Positions 15,704-23,494 of a stretch of DNA of 62,681 nt are shown piece after piece. The translations under genes were made by a program, and so were the position numbers. The notes under the pieces were generated by a model, which made no database searches, was not told the origin of the DNA, and saw only the letters and a program-made list of their open reading frames with translations. Position 1 is the first letter of the stretch. Each line of letters opens with the position of its first letter. This DNA is from Fimadaptatus sp948467645 (GTDB taxonomy: Bacteria; Bacillota; Clostridia; Christensenellales; Aristaeellaceae), in contig CAOKFD010000007.1 in the NCBI GenBank assembly GCA_948467645.1, positions 1-62,681 on the forward strand. Direction: 5' to 3'.

Positions 15704-16657
15704 TTAACGATCCTCGCGGTAGTAGTTCACGCCGCAGCTCTTGGGCTGCTGATGCTTGTGCGAAGGATGGATGGATGTCACGACCAGCACAACCGCAGTA
15801 GCGATAAACGGCAGCATCATGAATATCGCCTGAGGTATATTCGCAACCGAAGCCGGAGTATACAGGCGCAATACGCTCAACGCGCCGAACACCAGCGAGC
15901 CGATTATTACGCGGTACGGACTCCAGCCCGCGAATATAACCAGCGCAACCGCAATCCAGCCCAGGCCGTTGATGCAGTTATACGTCCATAGGCCGTTGCA
16001 GGTAACGATGATGACGTATGCGCCGCCCAGCGCGCATATGCCGCCGCCCAGCAGTATATGCACGTACTTATACAGCGTAACGTTTACGCCCATCGCGTCG
16101 GCGGCGGCGGGGTTCTCACCCACAGCGCGCAGAGAACGCCCCTGCGACGTATGGTTAATGTATATGCCCAGCACTATGCACAGCACAACGCCAAAGTACA
16201 CGAACGAGTTGTAGCTGAACAGGAGCTTGCCGACGTAAGGCAGATTGCTCAGACCCGGAATGCTTACGGACTTAAACACGCTCATCACGCCCTCGCCCAG
16301 TGCGCCCGACGTGGTGTAGTTGCTGCCGAACAGGTTCGCAATGCCCGTGCCGAATATGGTCAGCGTAAGGCCGGTAACGTTTTGGTTGGCCTTAAACGAC
16401 ACAGTGAGTATCGCGTATATCAGCGAGCCCAGCACGCCCGCGCCAAATGCCGCCAGCAGCGCCAGCGCGGGGTTATTGGTATAGAAGCCCGCCGCAAAGC
16501 CGCTTATCGCGCCCATGTACATAAGACCCTCTACGCCCAGGTTCAGGTTGCCCGCCTTTTCGGTAATTATCTCGCCCAGCGTACCGTACATGAGCGGAAC
16601 TCCGGCCAGCACGGCCGCATACAGGAACTTAATGATATAATCTACCGTTTCGTTCAT
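15704..16657 (-). CDS. BMP-family ABC transporter permease (NupQ/YufQ-like)
   Basis: A 317-residue inner-membrane permease of the BPD_transp_2 family, the second permease of a nucleoside-type importer. Visible signatures are ITEKAGNLNLGVEGLMYMGA (about 30-49), NVTGLTLTIFGTGIANLFG and SLRAVGENPAAADAMGVNV, the cytoplasmic loop that contacts the ATPase. About eight to nine hydrophobic helices are present. Its start overlaps the end of the upstream permease gene by 4 bp, so the two are translationally coupled. It is last in the operon, before a strong terminator. Confidence 0.93.
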   Translation of the reverse strand: MNETVDYIIKFLYAAVLAGVPLMYGTLGEIITEKAGNLNLGVEGLMYMGAISGFAAGFYTNNPALALLAAFGAGVLGSLIYAILTVSFKANQNVTGLTLTIFGTGIANLFGSNYTTSGALGEGVMSVFKSVSIPGLSNLPYVGKLLFSYNSFVYFGVVLCIVLGIYINHTSQGRSLRAVGENPAAADAMGVNVTLYKYVHILLGGGICALGGAYVIIVTCNGLWTYNCINGLGWIAVALVIFAGWSPYRVIIGSLVFGALSVLRLYTPASVANIPQAIFMMLPFIATAVVLVVTSIHPSHKHQQPKSCGVNYYREDR

Positions 16658-17745
16658 GCCTTTACGCCTCCCTTTGCCACATCCTCACTGCGCCAAGCTA
16701 TGCGGTACTTGAAGAACAGCTCGCTGCCCAGCACGAAGAACAGCAATATGCCCTGCAGCACGTCCGCCGCCGCGGTGGATATGTTATATGTGGACTGAAC
16801 CGTGCCCGAACCCTTTTCCAGTATCGAGAACAGCACAGTTACCAGCAGTATGACCAGCGGGTTAAGCTGACCCAGATACGCGATGATTATCGCGGTAAAG
16901 CCCACGCCGCCCGCGACGGAATCGGTAAGCGTACGGTCGGGGCCGGCCACCTGAATCATGCCCGCCACGCCACATATCGCGGCCGACAGGAACATGGTGC
17001 GGATTATGATCCACTTGTTATTCATACCGGCATAGCGCGCAGTGCGGGAGTTTGCACCCACGACGCTGATTTCATAGCCGTGCTTGGTATAGTTGATGTA
17101 GATATACACCAGCACCGTAAGCGCCAATGCGAATATCCAGCCGATATGCACGCCCAGCACCTGAGGCAGCTGCGCGTTCTTGCCGAAGCGCGAGATGAAG
17201 TTGAAACCCATCGCCTCGGGGCTTTTCCAGGGGCCGTCGCGCAGATACTGTATGAAGTACAGCGCAGCGTAGTTGAGCATCAGCGTAAACAGCGTTTCAT
17301 TAGTGCCGAACTTTGCCTTAAAGTACGCCGGAATCACGCCGTACAGACCGCCGCCAATCGCCGCTGCCAAGAACATGACAGTGAGCATGAGCCACTGCGG
17401 CCAGTCCGGGAAGTTAAGCGCGAAGAAGGTTGCGCAGGTCGCGCCAAAGCAAATCTGACCTTCTGCACCTATGTTCCAGAAGTGCATACGGAACGCAAGC
17501 GTTATGCCCAGCGCCGAGATCAAAAGAGGCACCGCCTGCTTGACCGTCTCCTTTATAACCATCTGCGAACCCAGCGAACCAGTCACCATCGTGCCGTACA
17601 CGCTGAGCGGATTATATCCCATCGCCAGTATGAACAGTCCGCCCGTTACCAGCGCCAGCAATACGGCGATTATGCGGTACAGCACCATCTGCTGGCGCGA
17701 TATATTGCCGCGCTTTACGATATGTATGCCGTTAAGCTTACTCAT
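16654..17745 (-). CDS. BMP-family ABC transporter permease (NupP/YufP-like)
   Basis: A 363-residue permease, partner of the preceding one. It has an N-terminal transmembrane helix (LYRIIAVLLALVTGGLFILA), the family block FRMHFWNIGAEGQICFGATC, NETLFTLMLNYAAL, and the coupling loop YEISVVGANSRTARYAGM. ATG 17745 is chosen because GAGGAGG lies 9 nt upstream; it overlaps the end of the ATPase gene by 8 bp (ATGAGTAA). The import substrate by family is a purine or pyrimidine nucleoside, but this is not shown by the sequence. Confidence 0.93.
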   Translation of the reverse strand: MSKLNGIHIVKRGNISRQQMVLYRIIAVLLALVTGGLFILAMGYNPLSVYGTMVTGSLGSQMVIKETVKQAVPLLISALGITLAFRMHFWNIGAEGQICFGATCATFFALNFPDWPQWLMLTVMFLAAAIGGGLYGVIPAYFKAKFGTNETLFTLMLNYAALYFIQYLRDGPWKSPEAMGFNFISRFGKNAQLPQVLGVHIGWIFALALTVLVYIYINYTKHGYEISVVGANSRTARYAGMNNKWIIIRTMFLSAAICGVAGMIQVAGPDRTLTDSVAGGVGFTAIIIAYLGQLNPLVILLVTVLFSILEKGSGTVQSTYNISTAAADVLQGILLFFVLGSELFFKYRIAWRSEDVAKGGVKA

Positions 17746-19354
17746 TGGCGCCATCCTCCTCGACAAATCCGGTCATCAGCGCGCCCAGCCGCTCCTTCAA
17801 GTGCTGACGCGCCTTAAGCGCCTGGGAATCGCTGTCCTCATCCTCGCGCGATACGGTCTTTTCGTTCTCAGACTCGCCCAGTTCAGCGCGCACGTCGATC
17901 ATGCCGGTAATTCGACCCGCGCACAGCACCATTATGCGGTCGCACAGCTCGATAAGCACGTCCAAGTCTTCGCCGATGAACAGCACGCCCACGCCCTTTT
18001 CCTTCTGCGCGTTAATCAGCTCGTATATTTTATAGGAAGAGTTTATATCCAGACCGCGCACCGGGTATGCGACCAACAGCACCTTGGGGTTAAGGTGTAT
18101 CTCGCGGCCCAGCAGCACTTTCTGCACGTTGCCGCCCGAAAGCTGGCCGACTGGGTGCATGACCGAGGGCGTGGAGATTTCCAGCTCGTCGACCATCTTG
18201 CGCGACAGGCTGCGCGCCGCCGCACGGTCTACGAACATGCCGTGGTTATTGTGATAGCTCTTCAAAAGCACGTTGTCCGACACGCTCATTGAGCCTACCA
18301 GACCCATGCCCAGACGATCCTCGGGCACGAACGACATCGCTATGCCGCGCTTCATTATCTCGCGCGGGTCAAGTCCTTCGAGATCCTGACCTTCCAGCTT
18401 GATATTGCCGAAGCTTATCTCGTGCAGGCCCGCGATGGATTCGCACAGCTCGCGCTGACCCGAACCCGCGATTCCCGCAACGCCCAGTATCTCGCCCGAC
18501 TCCAGCTCAAACGCCACATCGGTAAGCGCGGGCAGACCATCCTCGTTCTTGACGCACAGCTTGGACACTTCCAGCAGGCGCTTGCCATGCTTGCGCGGCG
18601 TGCGCTCTATCTCCAGCTTTACACTGCGGCCGACCATCAATTCGGTCAGCTGCTTAACATCCGCGTCCTTGGTAATCACGCTGCCCACGCTTTCGCCCTT
18701 GCGCAGTATGACCACGCGGTCGGATATTTCAAGAACTTCGTGCAGCTTATGCGTGATTATAATTATCGCGCAACCTTCCTGCTTCATGCGGCGCAGTATG
18801 TCGAACAGGCGGCGCGTTTCCTGCGGCGTAAGCACGGCGGTAGGCTCGTCCAGTATCAGTATATTACAGCCGCGGTACAGCACCTTGAGGATTTCGACGG
18901 TCTGCTTTTCGCCTACGGACATGTTATGTATGGGCTTGTCCGGGTCGATTTCCAGGCCAAAGCGCTCGCACAGCTTATTAATCTCGCGAGTGAGTTCGGA
19001 GGAGCGCATATGCTTATGCGTGCCCAGCACGATGTTTTCCTTGGCGCTCATTGCGTCTACCAGCTTGAAGTGCTGATGAATCATGCCTACGCCCAGTTCA
19101 TACGCATCTCGCGGCGAATTGATCTGCACTTCACGGCCGTTTATGTAGATCGAACCCGCATCGGGACGATATATGCCCGATATCATGTTCATAAGCGTAG
19201 TTTTGCCGGAACCGTTTTCGCCCAGCAGCGCCAGTATTTCGCCATGCCGCAGTGTCAGATTGACATTATTGTTCGCAATAACTTTTGAGCCAAAGCGCTT
19301 TACTATGCCCTTTAACTCTATTGCTACCCCCTGTTCCTGTGCCAAGGCATACAC
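17738..19354 (-). CDS. BMP-family ABC transporter ATPase, tandem ABC domains
   Basis: A 538-residue cytoplasmic protein with two ABC domains. Domain 1 has Walker A GENGSGKTT, signature MSVGEKQ and Walker B ILILDEPT. Domain 2 has the degenerate Walker A GIAGSGQRE, signature LSGGNVQK and a Walker B region VLLVAYPVRGLD, where the usual glutamate-containing motif is altered. This asymmetry is usual for the sugar/nucleoside class. An acidic linker lies near the C-terminus (ESENEKTVSREDEDSDS). The GTG at 19354 has AGGGA very close to it, and a TTG at 19345 would have better spacing, so the start is uncertain by three codons. Confidence 0.93.
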   Translation of the reverse strand: MYALAQEQGVAIELKGIVKRFGSKVIANNNVNLTLRHGEILALLGENGSGKTTLMNMISGIYRPDAGSIYINGREVQINSPRDAYELGVGMIHQHFKLVDAMSAKENIVLGTHKHMRSSELTREINKLCERFGLEIDPDKPIHNMSVGEKQTVEILKVLYRGCNILILDEPTAVLTPQETRRLFDILRRMKQEGCAIIIITHKLHEVLEISDRVVILRKGESVGSVITKDADVKQLTELMVGRSVKLEIERTPRKHGKRLLEVSKLCVKNEDGLPALTDVAFELESGEILGVAGIAGSGQRELCESIAGLHEISFGNIKLEGQDLEGLDPREIMKRGIAMSFVPEDRLGMGLVGSMSVSDNVLLKSYHNNHGMFVDRAAARSLSRKMVDELEISTPSVMHPVGQLSGGNVQKVLLGREIHLNPKVLLVAYPVRGLDINSSYKIYELINAQKEKGVGVLFIGEDLDVLIELCDRIMVLCAGRITGMIDVRAELGESENEKTVSREDEDSDSQALKARQHLKERLGALMTGFVEEDGANE

Positions 19355-19470
19355 ATCCCTTCGATAAAATCGTCAAGCAAACCGGCGCATTGGGCCGGTA
19401 ATAATTCAAGGCCGCGTCCGTCGCTTCGTGAGGCGCGGACAGCCATACAAAATTAATAAAACGCGAATCA

Positions 19471-19502
19471 GCCGCTCCAAATCTGTGAAAATTCGGAGCG
19501 GC
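19471..19502 (-). terminator. Intercistronic hairpin between bmp gene and ATPase gene
   Basis: GCCGCTCC / GGAGCGGC (19471-19478 with 19495-19502) is followed on the minus strand by a weak T-rich stretch (CGCGTTTTATT). Placed between the binding-protein and ATPase genes, it probably gives partial termination or 3'-end protection, so more binding protein is made than transporter. Confidence 0.5.
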
Positions 19503-19525
19503 CGAAAATCAGTTTCGCGGATTGA

Positions 19526-20629
19526 TTACGCTACTACTACGCCCTCAACCAGCCAGTCGATGGAGGTGATCTCGGCATCGGTCAGACGCTCGCCCTCGGC
19601 TACGCGTACAGCGCCGGTGTTGTCCTTGATCTCGCCGTCGAACACATCGAAGGAACCGTCCATAATCTTGGCAGTCCACTCATCGACGACTTCCTGAGTG
19701 CCCTCAACGCAGTTCTTGGTCAGCTCGGAGAGGCCAACCATGCCTTCCTGCATACCGAGGTAGTAGTTCTCGCACTTCCAAGTGCCGTTGATTACGTTCT
19801 CCAGCTCGGTCTTATATACAACGGACCAGTTCCAGATAGGAGCGCACAGATGCGCATCGGGAGCAGCGTCGGTCATGTCGGCGTTGTAGCCGCAGCCCCA
19901 TACGCCCTTTTCCTGAGCGGCAACCTGAGGCATGGTGGAGTCCTGATGCTGGGCGATAACGTCGCAGCCCATGTCGATCAGAGCATCGGCGGTCTGGCGC
20001 TCGATGGTGGGATCGTACCAGGTGTTGGTGTACTTTACATATACGGTCGCATCGGGGTTAACGGTGCGCACGCCCAGCGTGAAGGCGTCCAGACCGCCGT
20101 TGCACTCGGGGTTATTCATAGCGGACACATAACCGATCTTGTTGGTCTGAGTGCGCAGACCTGCGGCCAGGCCGGACAGGAAGCGCGGCTCGTAAATACG
20201 GCCGAAGTAGTTGTTCATGTTAACGCCGTTGTTGATGTAGCCCGAGCAGTGGGAGAAGATAACATTGGGATACTCCTCGGCGATGGGCTCCATGTAGTAC
20301 ATATGGCCAAAGCTGTCGGCAAAGATTATCTGGCAGCCCGCCTCAACCAGCTCGCGCAGAGCGGTTTCGCAGGTGGCGTCCTCGGGAACGTTGGTCTTCT
20401 TGATAACCTGGTCTTCGTTCATACCCAGCTCTTTAACAGCCTGCATAAGAGCGCTGTCATGAACGTAGTTGTAACCGCCGTCGGAAGTGTCGCCAACATA
20501 GATCATACCAATCTTGAGGTCTTCCTTGGCAATCGCCGGGAAGGTGCTTTCGGCTTCCTCAGCCTGAGCAGGAACCATGAACAGAGCCATGGACAGAACC
20601 AGCGCGAGAGCAAGAATCTTCTTGAACAT
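19526..20629 (-). CDS. BMP-family ABC transporter substrate-binding protein
   Basis: A 367-residue exported binding protein for the downstream ATPase and permeases. The signal peptide (ILALALVLSMALFMVPAQAEEA) is followed by the BMP/PnrA fold: KIGMIYVGDTSDGGYNYVHD, IIFADSFGHMYYM, IFSHCSGY, GRIYEPRFLSGLAAG, IGYVSAMNNPECN and DVIAQHQDSTMPQVAAQE. The family binds nucleosides or related ligands. Odd: no lipobox cysteine follows the signal peptide, although Gram-positive BMP proteins are normally lipoproteins. It may remain anchored or be held by the permease. ATG 20629 follows GGAGGAG at good spacing. A hairpin separates it from the ATPase gene. Confidence 0.94.
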   Translation of the reverse strand: MFKKILALALVLSMALFMVPAQAEEAESTFPAIAKEDLKIGMIYVGDTSDGGYNYVHDSALMQAVKELGMNEDQVIKKTNVPEDATCETALRELVEAGCQIIFADSFGHMYYMEPIAEEYPNVIFSHCSGYINNGVNMNNYFGRIYEPRFLSGLAAGLRTQTNKIGYVSAMNNPECNGGLDAFTLGVRTVNPDATVYVKYTNTWYDPTIERQTADALIDMGCDVIAQHQDSTMPQVAAQEKGVWGCGYNADMTDAAPDAHLCAPIWNWSVVYKTELENVINGTWKCENYYLGMQEGMVGLSELTKNCVEGTQEVVDEWTAKIMDGSFDVFDGEIKDNTGAVRVAEGERLTDAEITSIDWLVEGVVVA

Positions 20630-20794
20630 TTGCGTTTCTCCTCCATTTGTTTGGACGGCTTTGGCCGTCAAATCGCATTCAGTATACTCCTTTTCCCCGC
20701 ACATTTCAACGTACATTTTGATACTTTTTGCAGATTTCGTTTGGATTTTACAAACAAGCCGGGCATATCCGATATTAACGTACGGAATACCGCC

Positions 20795-21853
20795 CTATTC
20801 GCCAAAAAGCGGTGCGAATTTTGCCGCATTTGTATAGGCGGCCTCCAGCGCGCCCATATCCCCATCATTTCGGTAGAGATTCATGTCTGCGCGCGCGGGC
20901 ATCGCCAGCGCCAGACTCAGCCGGCTCTGCGCCTCCTCGCCCATCAGATACCCAATTATGTCCCGGCATACGCGCGAGCGCGCCGCATGGTCTTTTGAGC
21001 TGCCTGCAACTACTCCCGCCGCAAAGTACTGGTCTGTATAGCCATTTTCGGACGGATAGAAAGTATAGTTGGGCGCTTTGCCGTCGCAGTCCAGCAGATA
21101 TAACTGCCTCAAATGCCACTGACTGGCCGGTATGCACGCCGCAATGCCGTTTTTGAAATCCGACCATGCCTTTATCATCGAACAATTCAGATAATCCGGC
21201 GGCATTTGTTCGCCTGTTTCAGGCAGTGCGCCCAGCAGACTGCGCGCCGCGTCCGGCCAACCGCCCTCGCCCGGCACCTGTAATGCGTAATGTGCCTTTT
21301 TAGTGCGCGTTGCGGCGCGGTACTGCGCGGAGATTGCGCTCCCCCACTCGTCCGCAGTCGGAAGTAAGGGCATATCGTCCATGTTAAGCAAAATGCCGTA
21401 CCCGCCGTAGCACAGCGGCAGCGCGCGGCATTCGCCGTTCCATATGCACGCCTCTATCAAACCTTCGCTAATGCCAGCGGCCGATATATCCAGCTTTTCA
21501 AGGCAGGAGGCGTTATCAAGCGCGCCCGGCGTAAATATCACCATGTCAGGCGGCACTTCATCGGTGGAAAGCGTGCTAAATGTCTGAAGCGATACCGTCT
21601 CAACCTGAACATAAACGCCCGAATGGCGCTTTTCATACGTGGAAAGGCAGGAATTGAGCCACGGTACCAGCGAACCCGTTCCTGTGCGAAAGCCCTGATA
21701 CACGCGCAGCCGAATCACGCCCGACCAGCCCTCATACGGCAGCGCCGCCATGCCCTCGGGCGGCACGGGCAGGTTGGACGCGATATACGGCGCGCCCACA
21801 ACGAGCAGTGCGCACAGGATTGTACATAAAACGCAAACGACGCGCCTGAGCAT
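20795..21853 (-). CDS. Extracytoplasmic solute-binding-like protein
   Basis: A 352-residue protein with an N-terminal membrane or signal segment (RRVVCVLCTILCALLVVGA). The fold resembles family-1 solute-binding proteins: IRLRVYQGFRTGTGSLVPWL, then a central MVIFTPGALDN, ALPLCYGGYGILLNMDDM (a typical hinge-strand block in MalE-like proteins), and a C-terminal GYLMGEEAQSRLSLALAMPA. Similarity is distant and no ligand can be named. Cysteines in the hydrophobic segment do not form a clear lipobox. It lies 165 bp upstream of the BMP gene on the same strand. No permease of its own is nearby, so it may be a sensor or an orphan binding protein. ATG 21853 has AGAGGTG upstream. Confidence 0.6.
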   Translation of the reverse strand: MLRRVVCVLCTILCALLVVGAPYIASNLPVPPEGMAALPYEGWSGVIRLRVYQGFRTGTGSLVPWLNSCLSTYEKRHSGVYVQVETVSLQTFSTLSTDEVPPDMVIFTPGALDNASCLEKLDISAAGISEGLIEACIWNGECRALPLCYGGYGILLNMDDMPLLPTADEWGSAISAQYRAATRTKKAHYALQVPGEGGWPDAARSLLGALPETGEQMPPDYLNCSMIKAWSDFKNGIAACIPASQWHLRQLYLLDCDGKAPNYTFYPSENGYTDQYFAAGVVAGSSKDHAARSRVCRDIIGYLMGEEAQSRLSLALAMPARADMNLYRNDGDMGALEAAYTNAAKFAPLFGE

Positions 21854-22008
21854 ACCAATCACCTCTGTGATGATGATATGCCCGGGCGCGCCGCGTTTAG
21901 CACACTTAAATTGCGTATCGACTGCTCGTGAACGTTCGCAAGACAACCTTCATAAGGGCGTATGCCTTACCACATAGCCCTCTGCCTTAACCGGCTTAAT
22001 AAACCGCG

Positions 22009-22320
22009 TCAGCCTATGAACCGAGCCACTATCGCGTCGGTTATCTGGGACAAAAGTGCAGGATTGCCGTAATACACGTACAGCATCGCCATAAGCATAC
22101 CCACGCTTATCAGCGCGCAAAGTATGCTGAGTATCACGTAAACCACATATCGCCCCGTGTTTTCCGGCACGTATGCGGAAATCACGGTAAAAAGCCCTAT
22201 CAGACCCATCAGCGCCCCGATCACCGGCACCCAGCACATCAGCACGCTGATGACCGACATAACCATGCCCCGCCCCAGCTTGCGCCGCTGCGCGGGATTT
22301 GACATAAGTTCTTCTGACAT
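22009..22320 (-). CDS. Small membrane protein, DUF4190-like
   Basis: A 103-residue protein with a basic N-terminal segment (MSNPAQRRKLGRG) and three hydrophobic helices (VMSVISVLMCWVPVIGALMG, a middle segment after GRY, and VGMLMAMLYVYYG). It resembles DUF4190-type small integral membrane proteins, function unknown. ATG 22320 has GGAGG 5 nt upstream; an in-frame GTG four codons earlier overlaps that site. The about 155 bp downstream hold two GCCTTA motifs and no gene. Confidence 0.6.
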   Translation of the reverse strand: MSEELMSNPAQRRKLGRGMVMSVISVLMCWVPVIGALMGLIGLFTVISAYVPENTGRYVVYVILSILCALISVGMLMAMLYVYYGNPALLSQITDAIVARFIG

Positions 22321-22415
22321 AGCCGCCTCCACAAATCAAGAATACCGCTTTGTTTATTATGACGAAATTATGTGACGTTTCGTTCCGGGCAGATGCAATT
22401 TGGCTATAAATTAAT

Positions 22416-23465
22416 TTAATTATGCCTGGGTAAGCGCTGATCGTGCTTGCTAAACGGCTTGCGATAGCGGAATATCGACGCCTTTTTGCCGTTGACGAGT
22501 ATGTCCAGCTTGCCGGTTGGCATAAGCCCCGCTTCGCGCGAAGCGCGCATGGTTTCGGCCTTTGCCGCGCTGAGCATTACCAGCGTGCCGCCCGGACGCA
22601 GCACACGCGCAAATTCGCACATGAAGTCCACATAGAACGCCAGCAGGTTGCCGTAGCGCTCCGCGTCGTACATACCCCACGGCGGGTCGGTGATTATGCG
22701 GTCTATCGAGTCATCCTCAAGCGGGGTCATGTCGCGCGCATCCCACTGGTACACGGCGGCCTTACCCTCCTCTATCAGGGACGAAAACTGACGGCGCAGT
22801 CTGCGCACAGCGTTTGAATCGTTATCGCCCATCATCACAGCGGCATACTTGCGCGATTTAAGCAGCGCGCCCGGCAGCGAGCCGTGACCCGCGAACGGGT
22901 CGAGCAGCGTCTCGCCCGCACCCGCTCCCGAATACAGGCAGATGCACTGCGCCAGTTCGGGTCTGAGCGCGCCCTGCGGCAGGTTCTTTTCGGTCTGCTC
23001 GCGGCGCTCGACCAGCATACAGTACAGGCCGATATTCTCCGAACGGATTATGTACCAGAACTCCCAGTCGGGATTTTCGCGGTCTATGCGCAGTCGAGCG
23101 CGGCGTTTGACCAGATCTTCGGCCTGCGCTATGACTGGCGCGTCCACGCGCTCCAGTTTGCCGTTCTTTTGAAAGCGCACGCGGAAGGTCTGGCCCGTGC
23201 GCACGCGGCTGGTAAACGACGGATCGGCCTTGGCCGCGGCCTGCTGCACCATGGACTTGAACGTGGGGTTATTCTGGCGGTGCAGCACGAGATAGGTATT
23301 CGAGAATATGTTCACGCGGGCAAGCGCGTCTGGCTTGCCGTCGTAGCGGTACACTATCAGGCCGTTGTAAAGGTCGTATATCTGACAGCCGCGCAGAAGC
23401 CGCGGCAGGCATTCCTTCACGACCGGCTCCAGACCGCTTATGAACGTGGATGCGTATATCGGCAT
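22416..23465 (-). CDS. THUMP/RlmL-like RNA methyltransferase
   Basis: A 349-residue SAM-dependent methyltransferase of the UPF0020 / Trm14-RlmL group that modifies the N2 of guanine in tRNA or rRNA. The N-terminal half (STFISGLEPVVKECLPRLL... RTGQTFRVRFQKNGKLERVD) looks like a THUMP-type RNA-binding region. The catalytic half has the SAM motif LLDPFAGHGSLPGALL (about 191-206), an acidic loop MGDNDSNAV, and the catalytic IITDPPWGMYD in place of the more usual NPPY. The substrate position is unknown. ATG 23465 has GGGAGG upstream. Confidence 0.85.
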   Translation of the reverse strand: MPIYASTFISGLEPVVKECLPRLLRGCQIYDLYNGLIVYRYDGKPDALARVNIFSNTYLVLHRQNNPTFKSMVQQAAAKADPSFTSRVRTGQTFRVRFQKNGKLERVDAPVIAQAEDLVKRRARLRIDRENPDWEFWYIIRSENIGLYCMLVERREQTEKNLPQGALRPELAQCICLYSGAGAGETLLDPFAGHGSLPGALLKSRKYAAVMMGDNDSNAVRRLRRQFSSLIEEGKAAVYQWDARDMTPLEDDSIDRIITDPPWGMYDAERYGNLLAFYVDFMCEFARVLRPGGTLVMLSAAKAETMRASREAGLMPTGKLDILVNGKKASIFRYRKPFSKHDQRLPRHN

Positions 23466-23494
23466 ATTTCCTCCCAATGTCGTGTTGTGCTTTA

